From an uncultured Opitutaceae bacterium (GTDB taxonomy: Bacteria; Verrucomicrobiota; Verrucomicrobiia; Opitutales; Opitutaceae), in assembly GCA_951813085.1 (NCBI GenBank), contig OX638348.1, positions 2,303,627 through 2,367,626 of the forward strand: a stretch of DNA of 64,000 nt, read 5' to 3'. Position numbers and translations under genes: made by a program. Positions 9,500-19,800 of the stretch are shown here, piece after piece. The notes under the pieces were generated by a model. That model did no database searches and was not told the DNA's origin. It saw only the letters and a list, made by a program, of their open reading frames with translations. Positions within the stretch are counted from its first letter, which is position 1, and each line of letters begins with the position of its first letter.

Positions 9500-12399
9500 C
9501 TAGTCTACCAAAAACGAAACCAAGTCAGCAAGATCCTGAGCTGACAGGGCCATCGATCCCCCAGCGGGCATGATGGACTGACTCAGCTTTTGACGTGAAC
9601 GGATCGACTCCTGAGGAAGACGATGCTGCTGCCCGCCTAGATCCTTAAGAATCACGGTATTGCCATCGCCCACCACAAAGCCTGAGAGGGTGTGTCCTTC
9701 CACCGTCTCGATAACTACCGACTCGTATCCAAATGCAATCGCGGCTGAAGGATTGATAATGAAATCCAGGATCGCAATCCGATCAAATCGCTGCCCCACT
9801 TCTGTCAAGTCAGGTCCAATGTCGCGCCCTTCGGATCCATGCGTGTGACAAGTAGCGCACACGGCTCGCCCAAAATAGAGCTCGCGGCCTTTTTCGCTAT
9901 CCCCCACCAGATTCGCTATCTCGTTGATCGGTGGCAACCGCTCGCCCGTAGCGCTTTCCCGCGGGAAGTAGCGCGATGCCAGCGCACGGACTGACGCGTC
10001 CGGATTACTATGTATGTGATCTGACACTACGGGATAGAGAAATTTGGGAAGCTCATTGCGCCCCGCCAAGTGCATCACATAGGGACCGCCCACAGGGGAT
10101 TGGGCCATCGCAATCGCAATCTGCCGCACCTCATCGCTCAATTCCGTTGCGCCTCTGAGCTTGTTTCGACCTTGCGCCATTCGCTTCGCTTCTGCGGCAG
10201 CCGCTTCCGCTTCTGGGTCAACGGGGAGTCGGCTCTCCAAGCCGAACCCCTGCCATTCGTTGCCTGAACGCGCCGTGACCCACCACGCCGCGTACGAACG
10301 CAGATCCTCAGGGCCGCTTGTCGCCGCCGCCAGAACGGCTTCGCCGGCACCTCGAGTCGCAATAAACCCAAGCGCATCCAGCGCCTGGCGACGCTGGTCT
10401 TGGGTAAGCGACGTAGAAATCGCCCGCTGCTCAAGCGCCGTTACCGCTGATTCTGGATGCAGACGCCAACTCAAATCGGCGAAGTCGCGATTCCATCGCG
10501 CGGGATCGGCATCCGCCTTGTAACGCAGCATTTTCCAAACGGCCGCTTCGTTCCCTTCGCTCGCCGTTCCCAGCGCTTCCAGGTACCAGCGATCATTCGG
10601 CTCGAAGTGATCGTATAGCGTTGCAATCGCGTTCTTGGATTGGTCAAACGAGACATCGCGAAGCGAAAGCGCTACTTCTCTACGAACCGCGGGAGACGGA
10701 TCGCTCGCCATTCGGTTCGCCCGTCGGACAAGCCCCTCGGGATCGTGACGCCTTAAGGCGCGATACGCGACGATGCGTAGGTTGGGATCTACGTGAACCA
10801 GCATCTCATCGACGCGCGAGCGCGCTTTACGCACCAATGCAGCGGAAGCGCGCCCCGCGACTCCGATTTCCGCCAATGCGTAAAGCGCTCTCGCAGCGAA
10901 GCGTGAGTTCTGATGGCGGCTCATCGCGATCAACCCGTCCACTCCTTCGTCGGTCGGTTTTCCGGTCAGACTCTCATAGGCAGCGAATCGAATGGAGTGA
11001 GCTCGATTCTTTAGCGCGTCCAGCTGTCCCGATGCGCTTCCAAAATCGATGCGGCTTGGCTGCGGATTGGTTCCCTTCCTCGTTATGCGATAGATCGTTC
11101 CCTTTCCCTCCGTTTCGCGCATGCGGTGCCCTCCGACGAAGGAATCGAAAAAGTCGCTCACGTAAATCGCGCCATCCACCCCGACGAGGACATCCGATGG
11201 GCGAAACCATTTGCGCGCATCCTGCGGGTTCAGCGCTTCCGGCGGAAGATCTGGATTGGACGTAGAAAAGAGGGTTGATCGCTTAAGCTTAAATCCGGCT
11301 CCGTCAGGGATTGCCGAATACGCCCAAATCGAATTGCGACCCGCTTCGGCAGAGAAAAGCATGTTCTCATATTCCGATCCTAAAGCTCCATTCTCATAGT
11401 ATTCAATTCCCGTTGGCGACCCGGGACCATAAATATCTCCCGAAGGAATGACGCCCGGATCTTCCTGGCGCCAATGCGCTGTCGGCAAGGCTTGCCCTGG
11501 ACGATGATCGGCCCGCCAGCTTCGTTTTCCATCGGCGGATGAAAACCCGAGATTGCCGTACTCCATCACCCATGTGACGCGACAGGATATGGTATCGTCG
11601 TTGTCGTTTTGAAAAACATTGGCGAAGGAATCGAGGCACAGCTCGTACGGATTTCGAAAGTTGTGCCCCACCACGCGCATTTGCGTCCCATCAGGTCGAA
11701 TACGTAGCGCGAGTCCCCCGACGTACATGCGCCCATCATCGGATACCAATCCCGCCACATTGGATTGATTGGAGGGGGACCCCCTCGGTAGCTGCTACCG
11801 GATCGCAACGCCCAACCCGAACGGTCCGTGACGATATGCGGACCTGCATTACCCGTCGTAAAATACAGATCTCCATCTGGGCCGGCTTTAACGGTGTACA
11901 GGGAATGGTCGTGATCGAATCCGCCAAATCCGGTCAATAAGATTTCTTTGGTATCCACATTCGCATCAAAGCGGGCATTCCGGTTGAAGTCCGTATAGAC
12001 GATCACGTTGGGAGAGCAGGTAACGATCACGCGATTGTCGATTACGGAAATCCCCATAGGCGCAACAAGGTCCGCGTCTCGAACGAACAAATGCGATGCG
12101 TCGGCTTTGCCGTCGCCATCGGTATCCTCCAGCACCATAACCCGATCTCCTTGCTCGCGCCAAAGATTCATATCCTCCCGATTGCGGAAGGAACGATAGT
12201 TCACGGCTTCCGTTACCCAGAGGCGTCCCTGTGCATCCGTATCCATATTAGTTGGATTATTGAAGAGAGGAGACTCCGCCCAAACCGTCGCTTCAAGCCC
12301 TTCCGCGACGAAGAACTGGTCTACCGGAGTCGGATCGTTGGCAAAGAGAGGAACCGATGCTAGGAACGCGCAGAGTCGTAGAGTTGAGGGAGGGAACAT
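9500..12399 (-). pseudogene. PVC-type membrane-bound dehydrogenase with HEAT repeats and C-terminal cytochrome c, frameshifted
   Basis: Two frames, 11566-12399 (signal peptide, propeller start with NPTNMDTDAQGRLWVTEAVNY and DTDGDGKAD) and 9500-11758 (rest of the propeller, HEAT repeats, heme domain), form one protein of about 965 residues. The heme site is CATCH, about 120 residues before the end, followed by IGPDLTEVG and the distal SIMPAGG methionine region. The join lies near 11770-11784, beside runs of five G and five C. One missing base there would restore GGPPPINQSNVAGLV-type continuity. The family oxidises carbohydrates or alcohols and passes electrons to c-type heme in the periplasm. 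Substrate unknown. Either a decayed gene or a homopolymer sequencing error. Confidence 0.8.
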
Positions 12400-12410
12400 G
12401 GTGATGCAGG

Positions 12411-12593
12411 TTAAGCGGTCTTAGTCGCAATCAGGCTGACTCCGATAGAGATCGGGCATGGCCCAACGCATTCTTTACCCAATTCTCCCAAGGATTCGAC
12501 TATCGCTGGCGCGAATTTCATTGCAGCAATGACTCCAGCAAGAATCGCGATCGTTACAAAATAATTTGAACTTCCCTCTCGATTCTCATTCAA
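12411..12593 (-). CDS. Possible small membrane protein (60 residues)
   Basis: A short frame opens with TTG at 12593, preceded by GAGGGGAG four bases upstream, and ends just before the dehydrogenase gene. It has one hydrophobic segment (YFVTIAILAGVIAAMKFAP) and a C-terminal part with two Cys (ECVGPC). It is not recognised. It lies between divergent genes and could be spurious. The stronger alternative is that this 219-base gap only holds promoters for the sulfatase and the dehydrogenase. Confidence 0.25.
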   Translation of the reverse strand: MNENREGSSNYFVTIAILAGVIAAMKFAPAIVESLGELGKECVGPCPISIGVSLIATKTA

Positions 12594-12618
12594 TCGACTC
12601 CCCTCAACCCCCGTCCTT

Positions 12619-14076
12619 ATGAATCGATCCCGTCTCGTCACTTCCTCTGCTCTTCTGTCTGCGTTATGGCTACTCGTTGCCTGCGGGCCCGTTGAGAAAG
12701 CGCAGCCCAATTTCATCATCATCTTCATAGACGACCTGGGATACGCCGACATCGGCCCCTTTGGATCGGACCTCAACCGTACGCCCCATTTGGACCGAAT
12801 GGCAGCGGAAGGGATGAAGTTGAGCAGCTTTTATGTGGCGTCTTCAGTCTGTACGCCATCGCGAGCCGCCCTGCTTACCGGAAGCTATGCGCAACGGGTG
12901 GACATGGAACGCAACGCGTTGCCAGGCACGGGCAACAACATCGTCTTGTTTCCTGGTGATCCAAAGGGCTTGAACCCGAGCGAGATCACAATCGCCGAAG
13001 TCCTCCAAGATGCCGGCTACGCCACGGCCTGCATTGGGAAGTGGCATCTGGGCGATCAGAAGCAGTGGCTGCCGCGCGCCCATGGCTTCGATACCTACTT
13101 CGGAGTCCCCTATTCAAATGACATGGGCGTTCGCTCGCGCTGGAACTACCCGCCTCTTCCCCTCCTAAGAAACGAAGAGCTCATAGAGCAGGAGCCGGAT
13201 CAAGGCCTCCTGACAAAGCGGTACACCGAGGAGTCGCTCGCCTTTATCGAAGCGAACCAAGACCAGCCATTTTTCCTCTACCTCCCTCATACCATGGTCC
13301 ACCTGCCACGCTTCGCCAGCAGCGATTTCGAAGGAAAATCCAGCAATGGCCTTTATGGCGACATCGTGGAAGAATTGGACTGGTCCGTGGGCCAGATCCT
13401 CGATAAGCTCGTCGAGCTGGAAATTGACGAAAATACGGTCGTGCTCTTCTTCTCTGACAACGGAGGCACGCGCAGCACGGACACTTACCAAGTATCCAAT
13501 GTTCCTTTACGCGCCGGAAAAGGCAGCATGTTCGAAGGAGGTTTTCGTGTTTGCTCGCTAGCCTGGGCGCCGGGACGTATCCCGGCAGGAAGCGAATCAA
13601 GCCAAATCACGACCTCCATGGATCTCTTCCCCACGTTCGCAAATTGGGCAGGGGCTACGCTACCCGCCGATAACACGATCGACGGAAAGGATATATCCGC
13701 GGTCCTGGAAACCGGGGCGCCCACTCCCCACGACGCTTTCTTCTATCGGCGAGCGAATTTGCTGTACGCGGTTCGCAGCGGCCCCTGGAAACTGTTCGTG
13801 CGCGACTACCGTCAGGGAGGCTCCACGGTCCCTGCAGGAACGCTTTACAATCTCGAATTGAACATCGCTGAGGATGAGGACGTATCCGCCGATCATCCGA
13901 ACATCGTCGCGGACTTGGAAGCGCTCGCAGAGAAGTCGCGCCATGACCTCGGCGACGGACCCGAATATCCGGGAAACGGTATCCGAAAGGCGGCGTACGT
14001 ATCGCTGGAAGAAGCCACCACCCTCACGGAACGACCGCAACCTTGGTCAGAGGTGAAGCTTAAAGCCAACAACTGA
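12619..14076 (+). CDS. Sulfatase (lipoprotein), CTPSR type
   Basis: 485 residues. The N-terminus has a lipobox (LLVACG, Cys22), so the enzyme is probably membrane-anchored. Sulfatase landmarks: FIDDLGYADIG with metal-binding Asp pair, the formylglycine site C78-TPSR, GKWHLG and FFSDNGGTRSTD. The fold and motifs fit the arylsulfatase A/N-acetylgalactosamine-6-sulfatase side of family S1. It hydrolyses sulfate esters, and Cys78 must be converted to formylglycine. No FGE or anSME maturation gene is visible in the window. The next sulfatase follows 81 bases later on the same strand, so the two are likely cotranscribed. Confidence 0.9.
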   Translation: MNRSRLVTSSALLSALWLLVACGPVEKAQPNFIIIFIDDLGYADIGPFGSDLNRTPHLDRMAAEGMKLSSFYVASSVCTPSRAALLTGSYAQRVDMERNALPGTGNNIVLFPGDPKGLNPSEITIAEVLQDAGYATACIGKWHLGDQKQWLPRAHGFDTYFGVPYSNDMGVRSRWNYPPLPLLRNEELIEQEPDQGLLTKRYTEESLAFIEANQDQPFFLYLPHTMVHLPRFASSDFEGKSSNGLYGDIVEELDWSVGQILDKLVELEIDENTVVLFFSDNGGTRSTDTYQVSNVPLRAGKGSMFEGGFRVCSLAWAPGRIPAGSESSQITTSMDLFPTFANWAGATLPADNTIDGKDISAVLETGAPTPHDAFFYRRANLLYAVRSGPWKLFVRDYRQGGSTVPAGTLYNLELNIAEDEDVSADHPNIVADLEALAEKSRHDLGDGPEYPGNGIRKAAYVSLEEATTLTERPQPWSEVKLKANN

Positions 14077-14157
14077 GTGTCCCCAATCTCGTGGCAATCA
14101 AAGCCGATTCGCTATCCAGGCTTGAAAAGTCTGACTAGCCAGAGATGCTCGCATGCA

Positions 14158-15564
14158 ATGAAACGCTTTCTGCCCCTAATTGCCGCCATCGCGACGCTTA
14201 GCGTATTCTCTGCTGAGAAGAAGCCAAACGTCCTTCTCATCTGCGTAGACGATCTGCGACCGGAACTGGCGTGTTTTGGAGTCGATTACATTCAGTCGCC
14301 TCACATCGATTCCCTAGCAGCGCAAGGACGCGCCTTCGCGCGCCACTACGTGCAAGCCCCCACCTGCGGAGCCTCGCGCAACGCCCTTCTCATGGGTCGC
14401 TATGGCGGCGACGACAACAGCGCGCTTTTCGTTCGGTCCGAGGAACTCGGAGAGGACGGACTCGCTCACCCTCCCAGCATGCCCGCCTGGTTCCGCCAGC
14501 ACGGCTACCAGACCGTTTCGGTAGGCAAGGTCTCCCATCACCCCGGCGGACTCGGAGGCCCTGATTGGGACGACGCCGCTATCCTGGAGATGCCCAACGC
14601 CTGGGATCGCCACATTCTCAAGTCCGGCCCTTGGCAACATCCGCGCGGCTGGATGCACGGGCTCGCCAATGGCGAAATCCGCTTCGATGCGAACGATATG
14701 GATGTCATGCAGGCGCTGGACGGCCCGGACGCGATCTACCCTGACGGCACCAATACCGACGAAGCGATCAAGCAACTCGATAAGATCGCCAAGGACGATC
14801 AACCCTTCTTCCTCGCCTTCGGCATACTGCGTCCCCATCTCCCTTTCGGAGCTCCCGCCAAATACCTCGAGCTCTACAAGAACACCACTCTGCCAAAGAT
14901 AGTCCATCCGGAAAAGCCGACCGGCCGCACGACCTGGCACAGATCCGGGGAATTCTACAAGTACAACCGCTGGGGCAAGGACCCCAACACCGATGCAGAA
15001 TTCTCTATCGAAGTTAGAAAGCACTACGCGGCCTGCGTTTCCTACGCGGATGCCCAAGTGGGGAAGATCGTCGATCGCCTTGAAGCGCTCGGCTTGCGCG
15101 ACGACACCATCATCGTCCTATGGGGCGATCATGGCTGGCACTTGGGCGAGCATTCCATCTGGGGAAAGCACGCGCTATTCGAGGAATCGCTCCTTTCTCC
15201 TCTCATCGTCAGTTATCCAGGCATTCCCAATGCGGGCGCGATCACTGACGCTATTGTAGAATCCGTAGATATTTTTCCTACGCTGGCCGAACTCGCCCAT
15301 CTCCCCACACCCGACTACGCATCGGGTGTATCTGTGGTTCCCCTACTAAAAGAACCGGACGCGCAAGGACACAACGCTTACGGCTACTTCAAAGGCGGTC
15401 AAACTGTTCGCACTGATACCCATCGCCTCATCGTTCACGAGGATGGCTACCTCGAATTGTACGATCACACAACCCCTGAAGGCGAAACCAAGAATATCGC
15501 AGCAGCCCAGCCCGAGCTTGCTCAAACGCTCCTAGCGCGAATTAATTGGCGGCTGGGCAACTGA
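14158..15564 (+). CDS. Sulfatase, iduronate-2-sulfatase-like, CGASR type
   Basis: 468 residues from ATG 14158, which begins a signal peptide ([19 protein letters not shown]). The frame is open 27 codons further up, but that extension is not signal-like. Landmarks: [10 protein letters not shown], formylglycine site C70-GASR, GKVSHH, and [11 protein letters not shown] followed by WGKHALFE. The DDLRPEL/GWHLGEH pattern is that of iduronate-2-sulfatase-like enzymes. It probably acts in the periplasm on 2-O or related sulfates of a uronic or neutral sugar. The exact position is not predictable. It lies downstream of another sulfatase on the same strand. Confidence 0.9.
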   Translation: MKRFLPLIAAIATLSVFSAEKKPNVLLICVDDLRPELACFGVDYIQSPHIDSLAAQGRAFARHYVQAPTCGASRNALLMGRYGGDDNSALFVRSEELGEDGLAHPPSMPAWFRQHGYQTVSVGKVSHHPGGLGGPDWDDAAILEMPNAWDRHILKSGPWQHPRGWMHGLANGEIRFDANDMDVMQALDGPDAIYPDGTNTDEAIKQLDKIAKDDQPFFLAFGILRPHLPFGAPAKYLELYKNTTLPKIVHPEKPTGRTTWHRSGEFYKYNRWGKDPNTDAEFSIEVRKHYAACVSYADAQVGKIVDRLEALGLRDDTIIVLWGDHGWHLGEHSIWGKHALFEESLLSPLIVSYPGIPNAGAITDAIVESVDIFPTLAELAHLPTPDYASGVSVVPLLKEPDAQGHNAYGYFKGGQTVRTDTHRLIVHEDGYLELYDHTTPEGETKNIAAAQPELAQTLLARINWRLGN

Positions 15565-15601
15565 ACGCGAGCGACCTCTAATCGCCTTCCTAGACAACCA
15601 T

Positions 15602-15730
15602 CTACCTCCAATAATCGCGGATTTCTCCGGAGAATTCATTGGGATCATAGTCAGGATTCAGCATTGCCAGCTGAGCGATCCGGTATAAGGGTATCGATGA
15701 TCTGAATATGCTTTGCCAATTGACAATGGC
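15602..15730 (-). pseudogene. Possible remnant of a sulfatase C-terminus
   Basis: Between the plus-strand sulfatase and the ThuA gene, a minus-strand frame of about 42 codons ends with QLAMLNPDYDPNEFSGE and a TAG at 15602. The LNPDYDP motif resembles the last residues of many arylsulfatases, including LNPDYSP in the enzyme at 24104-25702 here. No start or catalytic part is present. A chance match cannot be excluded. Confidence 0.3.
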
Positions 15731-15762
15731 TTATCGCGTTTTCCAGAAAACGTGTTCGCTGC

Positions 15763-16659
15763 TCACTTAGGTGGGCGAATCCGCTTGTCTGGATCCAAGT
15801 TCAAGAGCAACTCCGCATCGGATGGAGTCCGCGAATCCAAGCCATTTTCAGGCACGTCTACATTAGCGGTCCACAGGATCGCGTTGAGTACGACTTTCCT
15901 GTAGTTGTCGTCCTGCCAACTCTTGTGGAAGTGCCCACCGGTGAATCCAAAACCCCGCCCTCCATTGGGACGTTCGTAAGCCCAACCGACTGTCTGCTTC
16001 TCGCCCGCTGCGACTGAGGCGCGCACATGCGGATTGCCCCAGCGAGGACCATCGGGCCGGGTGAGCGTCTCCGGAGGCGCCACCGATGCGAGGATAGGCG
16101 TTACCCCTTTCATTCCATCGACGAATCTCATATGGTAGTACCACTCTTCGTGCAAGGTGAAGGGCTCCACGCCATTGGCGATGGGATGATCCGGAAAGTC
16201 GGCAAAATGCGGCGTCCAATGCGGATTGACCGACCAGTCGAGATCGCAAAAGCCGCCCATCCAGCTCAGGAATTTATCTCCAGCCTCTCCCTTCGTCGCT
16301 TCAGTGGCCCAGTGTATCATAACAACCCCTACGCCCCTATCCATTAACTCATCGAAGGTATCCAGATGCGGGTTCAGGACATGTCCCTGGTGACCCGTGC
16401 AAAATAGGACGACCGTCGCCGCGTCATCCAGTATGCCCACGTTTCGAGGGTAGCCAACGTCTCGAAGGACCACGCCTTCTACATCCAATCCTGACTCATT
16501 GAGCCGGCTAGCCAATAGAATATTCCCTGCTCGATGCTCATGCTCCAAATGGGCATGGCTTGGTTTCCCTGAGATGAAGACAACCTTGGCAGGTTTAGCG
16601 CCGATCGAGGAAACGAGTAGGAAGAACGAGAGAAGTAATGATAGGGGTAATGGTTTCAT
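15763..16659 (-). CDS. ThuA domain-containing exported protein
   Basis: 298 residues with a signal peptide (LLLSFFLLVSSIGA). The ThuA (trehalose-utilisation) fold is a glutamine-amidotransferase-like domain. Segments seen: KVVFISGKPSHAHLEHEHRAG, VVLFCTGHQGH, GVGVVMIHWATEA, WYYHMRF and GFGFTGGHFHKSW. ThuA-like proteins in PVC bacteria commonly accompany sugar-oxidising dehydrogenases, and catalytic evidence is thin. It is the last gene of the minus-strand block but is separated from the upstream dehydrogenase by 165 bases with a long inverted repeat, so it may have its own promoter. Confidence 0.85.
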   Translation of the reverse strand: MKPLPLSLLLSFFLLVSSIGAKPAKVVFISGKPSHAHLEHEHRAGNILLASRLNESGLDVEGVVLRDVGYPRNVGILDDAATVVLFCTGHQGHVLNPHLDTFDELMDRGVGVVMIHWATEATKGEAGDKFLSWMGGFCDLDWSVNPHWTPHFADFPDHPIANGVEPFTLHEEWYYHMRFVDGMKGVTPILASVAPPETLTRPDGPRWGNPHVRASVAAGEKQTVGWAYERPNGGRGFGFTGGHFHKSWQDDNYRKVVLNAILWTANVDVPENGLDSRTPSDAELLLNLDPDKRIRPPK

Positions 16660-16680
16660 GACGGGAATTCGTTTACTTGA

Positions 16681-16749
16681 GTAGCTCAGTGCCTTCAGCC
16701 TGAGCAGTTAATATGTAAACTCAGGCTGAAGCACTGAGCTACTTTTTTT
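16681..16749. repeat. Long palindromic element (terminator-like, possibly a dispersed repeat)
   Basis: The left arm 16681-16704 and right arm 16720-16742 pair almost perfectly (23 bp with one bulged C). The arms contain GTAGCTCAGTG and TTCAGCCTGAG. The plus strand continues with seven T, so as a terminator it would work for plus-strand transcription, although both flanking genes are on the minus strand. On the minus strand the stem alone could pause or protect RNA. The TAGCT...GCTTCAGCC core resembles the IS1595-type ends at 57441-58140, so a small mobile palindrome is possible. Confidence 0.7.
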
Positions 16750-16824
16750 AGATCTGCGGTTATGGCTTTGGCTTTTTTTGTTTAAGAATCTATAGCGACG
16801 TCCCTACAAATTACAGGCTATCAG

Positions 16825-19800
16825 CTAGTGCTCATCATGGGGCGGATGATCCGTTCGGAGGTAAGCGATCAGATCCCTAACTTGCCTGTCGTCCAGTGCG
16901 GACAGCAAGCCCTCTGGCATCATTGAAACGGGCAGCGTCTGACGCGATAGAATGTCGGACTTGGCGATGGTGACATTCTGGCCGATCATTCGCAAGGTCA
17001 CTTGATTGTCATCCTCGCTGGCAATATTTCCCGCATAGGAACGGCCATCCTGCAAATTGATCGTTACCAGTTGGTATCCCTCAGGAATTTCGCCGCTCGG
17101 ATCGATCATGTTCGTCAAGATGTACTCGAGGTCCGCCCGATTCGAACCCGTTATATCCGGTCCGATCTCTCCCCCTTCCCCGTATAGCTTATGGCAGGAA
17201 GCGCAGGTTTGCTCGTACAGAGCTTTACCGGCCACCAGATCGGCGTGAGAGACGTATTCATCCGTCAGTAGGATGCGATATCGGTCCATCGCGACCTGCT
17301 TATCTTTTGAAAGCGATTCGATCGAACCCCAGAAATCCGCAAATCGGGGACCGATGATTCGATTGAGTTGACGCGCGGCAACTGCGGATACGTCTCCTCG
17401 AGGAATCGTTCCTCTGTACAGGGCCTCGAACAATGCCAAGGCGCTGGTTCTTCGTGTCGCCAATGTTTGGATAGCGATCGATCTTTCCAAGCCTGAGAAA
17501 CTAGAATAGCGGCTGATAATCTCTGCAGGTACGCTGAGATCTTCGTAGGAGGCGATCGCTCTCAGAGCGGGCTCTCTGAGCGCCGCATCATCGAGAAAGC
17601 CAACGATCGCATCGAATGCGGGCGCGTAGACTTCTTGCCCAAAGCTCAAGAGGATGTCCTTTCTCTCCTCGAGATTTGCGCGCGCATCCTTAAGTTGAGC
17701 CAGTCGAGCTTTGCCCGCTTCCGCGCTCCCGAACAGTTGACCTAGCCGCAAGGCGAGACTCCGCGTTTTGCTGTCTTGAGATTGCATGAGAGTCTTCTCC
17801 AATGCCGCCCATCCTCTTGGGGCATTCAAGTAGCGCTGCCCCGCAAGTCCGTCGCGCAAGCCTTCGAGAAGCGGAATCCGAGCGCTGGGTGATTCCGCCT
17901 TGGCAATGGCCGCTATCACTTCAGAGACTTTTTCCGCTGCCACTGCACGTCTCGCGATGTAATTCGAAACCATCGGGATCTTGCTTTGCAATGCCTGCTT
18001 CAAAGCAACGTCAGTCGCGTTCTCTACATGCCCTTCAACGCCGAACCAGATCATCTTGGGCAGGTTGTGGTCGTCGACATCGCCTTCATGGCTCAGCAAG
18101 CCCTCGGCCACCTTCCACGCGCTCGCGCCGGGAATACGTTGCAACGCCGCCGCCAAATAAAGCCGGACAACCGGGGACGGATCTGACGCTGCCATGCTCA
18201 CGAATTTCTTAAGGGCCGCATTTCCAGGCTTAAAATCTTCGCAAAGCAATTGAATGGCCCAGGAGCGAATGTGGGCATCCTCGTCATCCAGCAAGCTTGT
18301 GAGCTGCTTCTGACTAATCCCATCAGTCACATGCAGCGCCCATAGCGACCGAAGCTGGCGACCCGTATCCGGTCCAGACTTGAATTGATCCCACAAAAGC
18401 CCATGGACGTTATTCGAAAGAGAGCCTTCCGTCGCTCGCTCATGCAGCAAGACACGAGCGCGACGCACGTACCAGTCATTGCGGTGGGCCTGCAGTTCAA
18501 CCAATTCGGCATCAGACAATTTTGCCAAATCCAAGCCCGATTTGCCCTTCGTCCCTTCGGCCGCGACGCGGAAAATTCGGCCTGTATCCTTCTGCATGGT
18601 ACTCATGCCGCAAATATCGGGATCATGCCAATCCAGGATGTAGACCGCTCCATCCGGACCGATCTCGATACTGAAGCCGACCCACATGCCATCATTGGCA
18701 AGCACCGTATCGTCCCCGTGCTTGCCCACGAAACCCGACCCTTTCGGCACCAGTATGTCCGACAAGAGCGCGTGCTCATGGATATTGGCCATGAAAATTC
18801 GATCGTGGTACTTTTCAGGAAACTCCTCCGCTAAGTAAATACGGGCGCCACCGTGAGCGGAACGATGCCGGTGGTCGGTGATCGTCCGAATATCTGAATA
18901 CACGTGCGGGTTGATGTGCTGACCACCCTGGCGGTGATAGATCCCGCCAGGTATCACATGCCAAAGATGAGGAATCACGCAAGCGGTGATGAATATTTGG
19001 CCATTGTCGTCGAAATCCATCCCCCAAGGATTGCTGAATCCATGGGCCACTACTTCAAAGCGGTCCTTGATTGGGTGGTAGCGCCAGAGGCCGCCATCGA
19101 TCTCCACAGGGTCTTGGACCTTCTGATTCACAGGGAACGCTTCTCCATGCCTATAGATGCGCCCTTCTCCAACCGGCTTCCCAACCATCGAAGGAGTTGC
19201 AAAGCCTTGGCATCCATAAAGCCATCCATCCGGGCCCCAGATAAAGCTGTTGAGGGTTTCGTGACGGTCTCTGATGCCCCACCCGGTCAACCGAATTTCA
19301 ATGTCGTCCACATCGGCCTTGTCATCTCCATCGCGATCCGGAACGAAAAGCAAATTTGGCGGCGCCCCGAGCCATAGCCCATCAAATCCCCAGGCGATAG
19401 CGGCTGGAAACGGAATTCCTTCCATGAATAATTTCCGCGTATCCATTTTTCCGTCACCGTCTTCATCTTCAAGGATAAGAATGCGACTGTTCCCATCAGC
19501 GGAAAATCCCGTCTTTCTGGTTTCGTAGTCACGGTTTTCCGCCACCCAAAGCCGTCCTCGGTCATCCCAGCAAAATGCCATCGGCTGCGTAATCGCTGGT
19601 TCGGACGCGAAAAGATTCACTTCCAATCCGTCTGCCACAGTCATCTTCTCAACCGCCTCATCAGGCGATAGAAAGGCGGCTTGCTTGGACTCATTTCTCG
19701 CTGCGACCCATTCCGCGCTGTTGTATCGTTGACCGCCATAGGCGAGCCAATCGCCATTCAACTCAACGTCGTTCAATTCACCCGTGTAAACGACGAATTG

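Noticed and set aside
14314-15057. Minus-strand frame of 247 codons inside the CGASR sulfatase
   Set aside because: Antisense to well conserved sulfatase motifs and without a plausible start or similarity.
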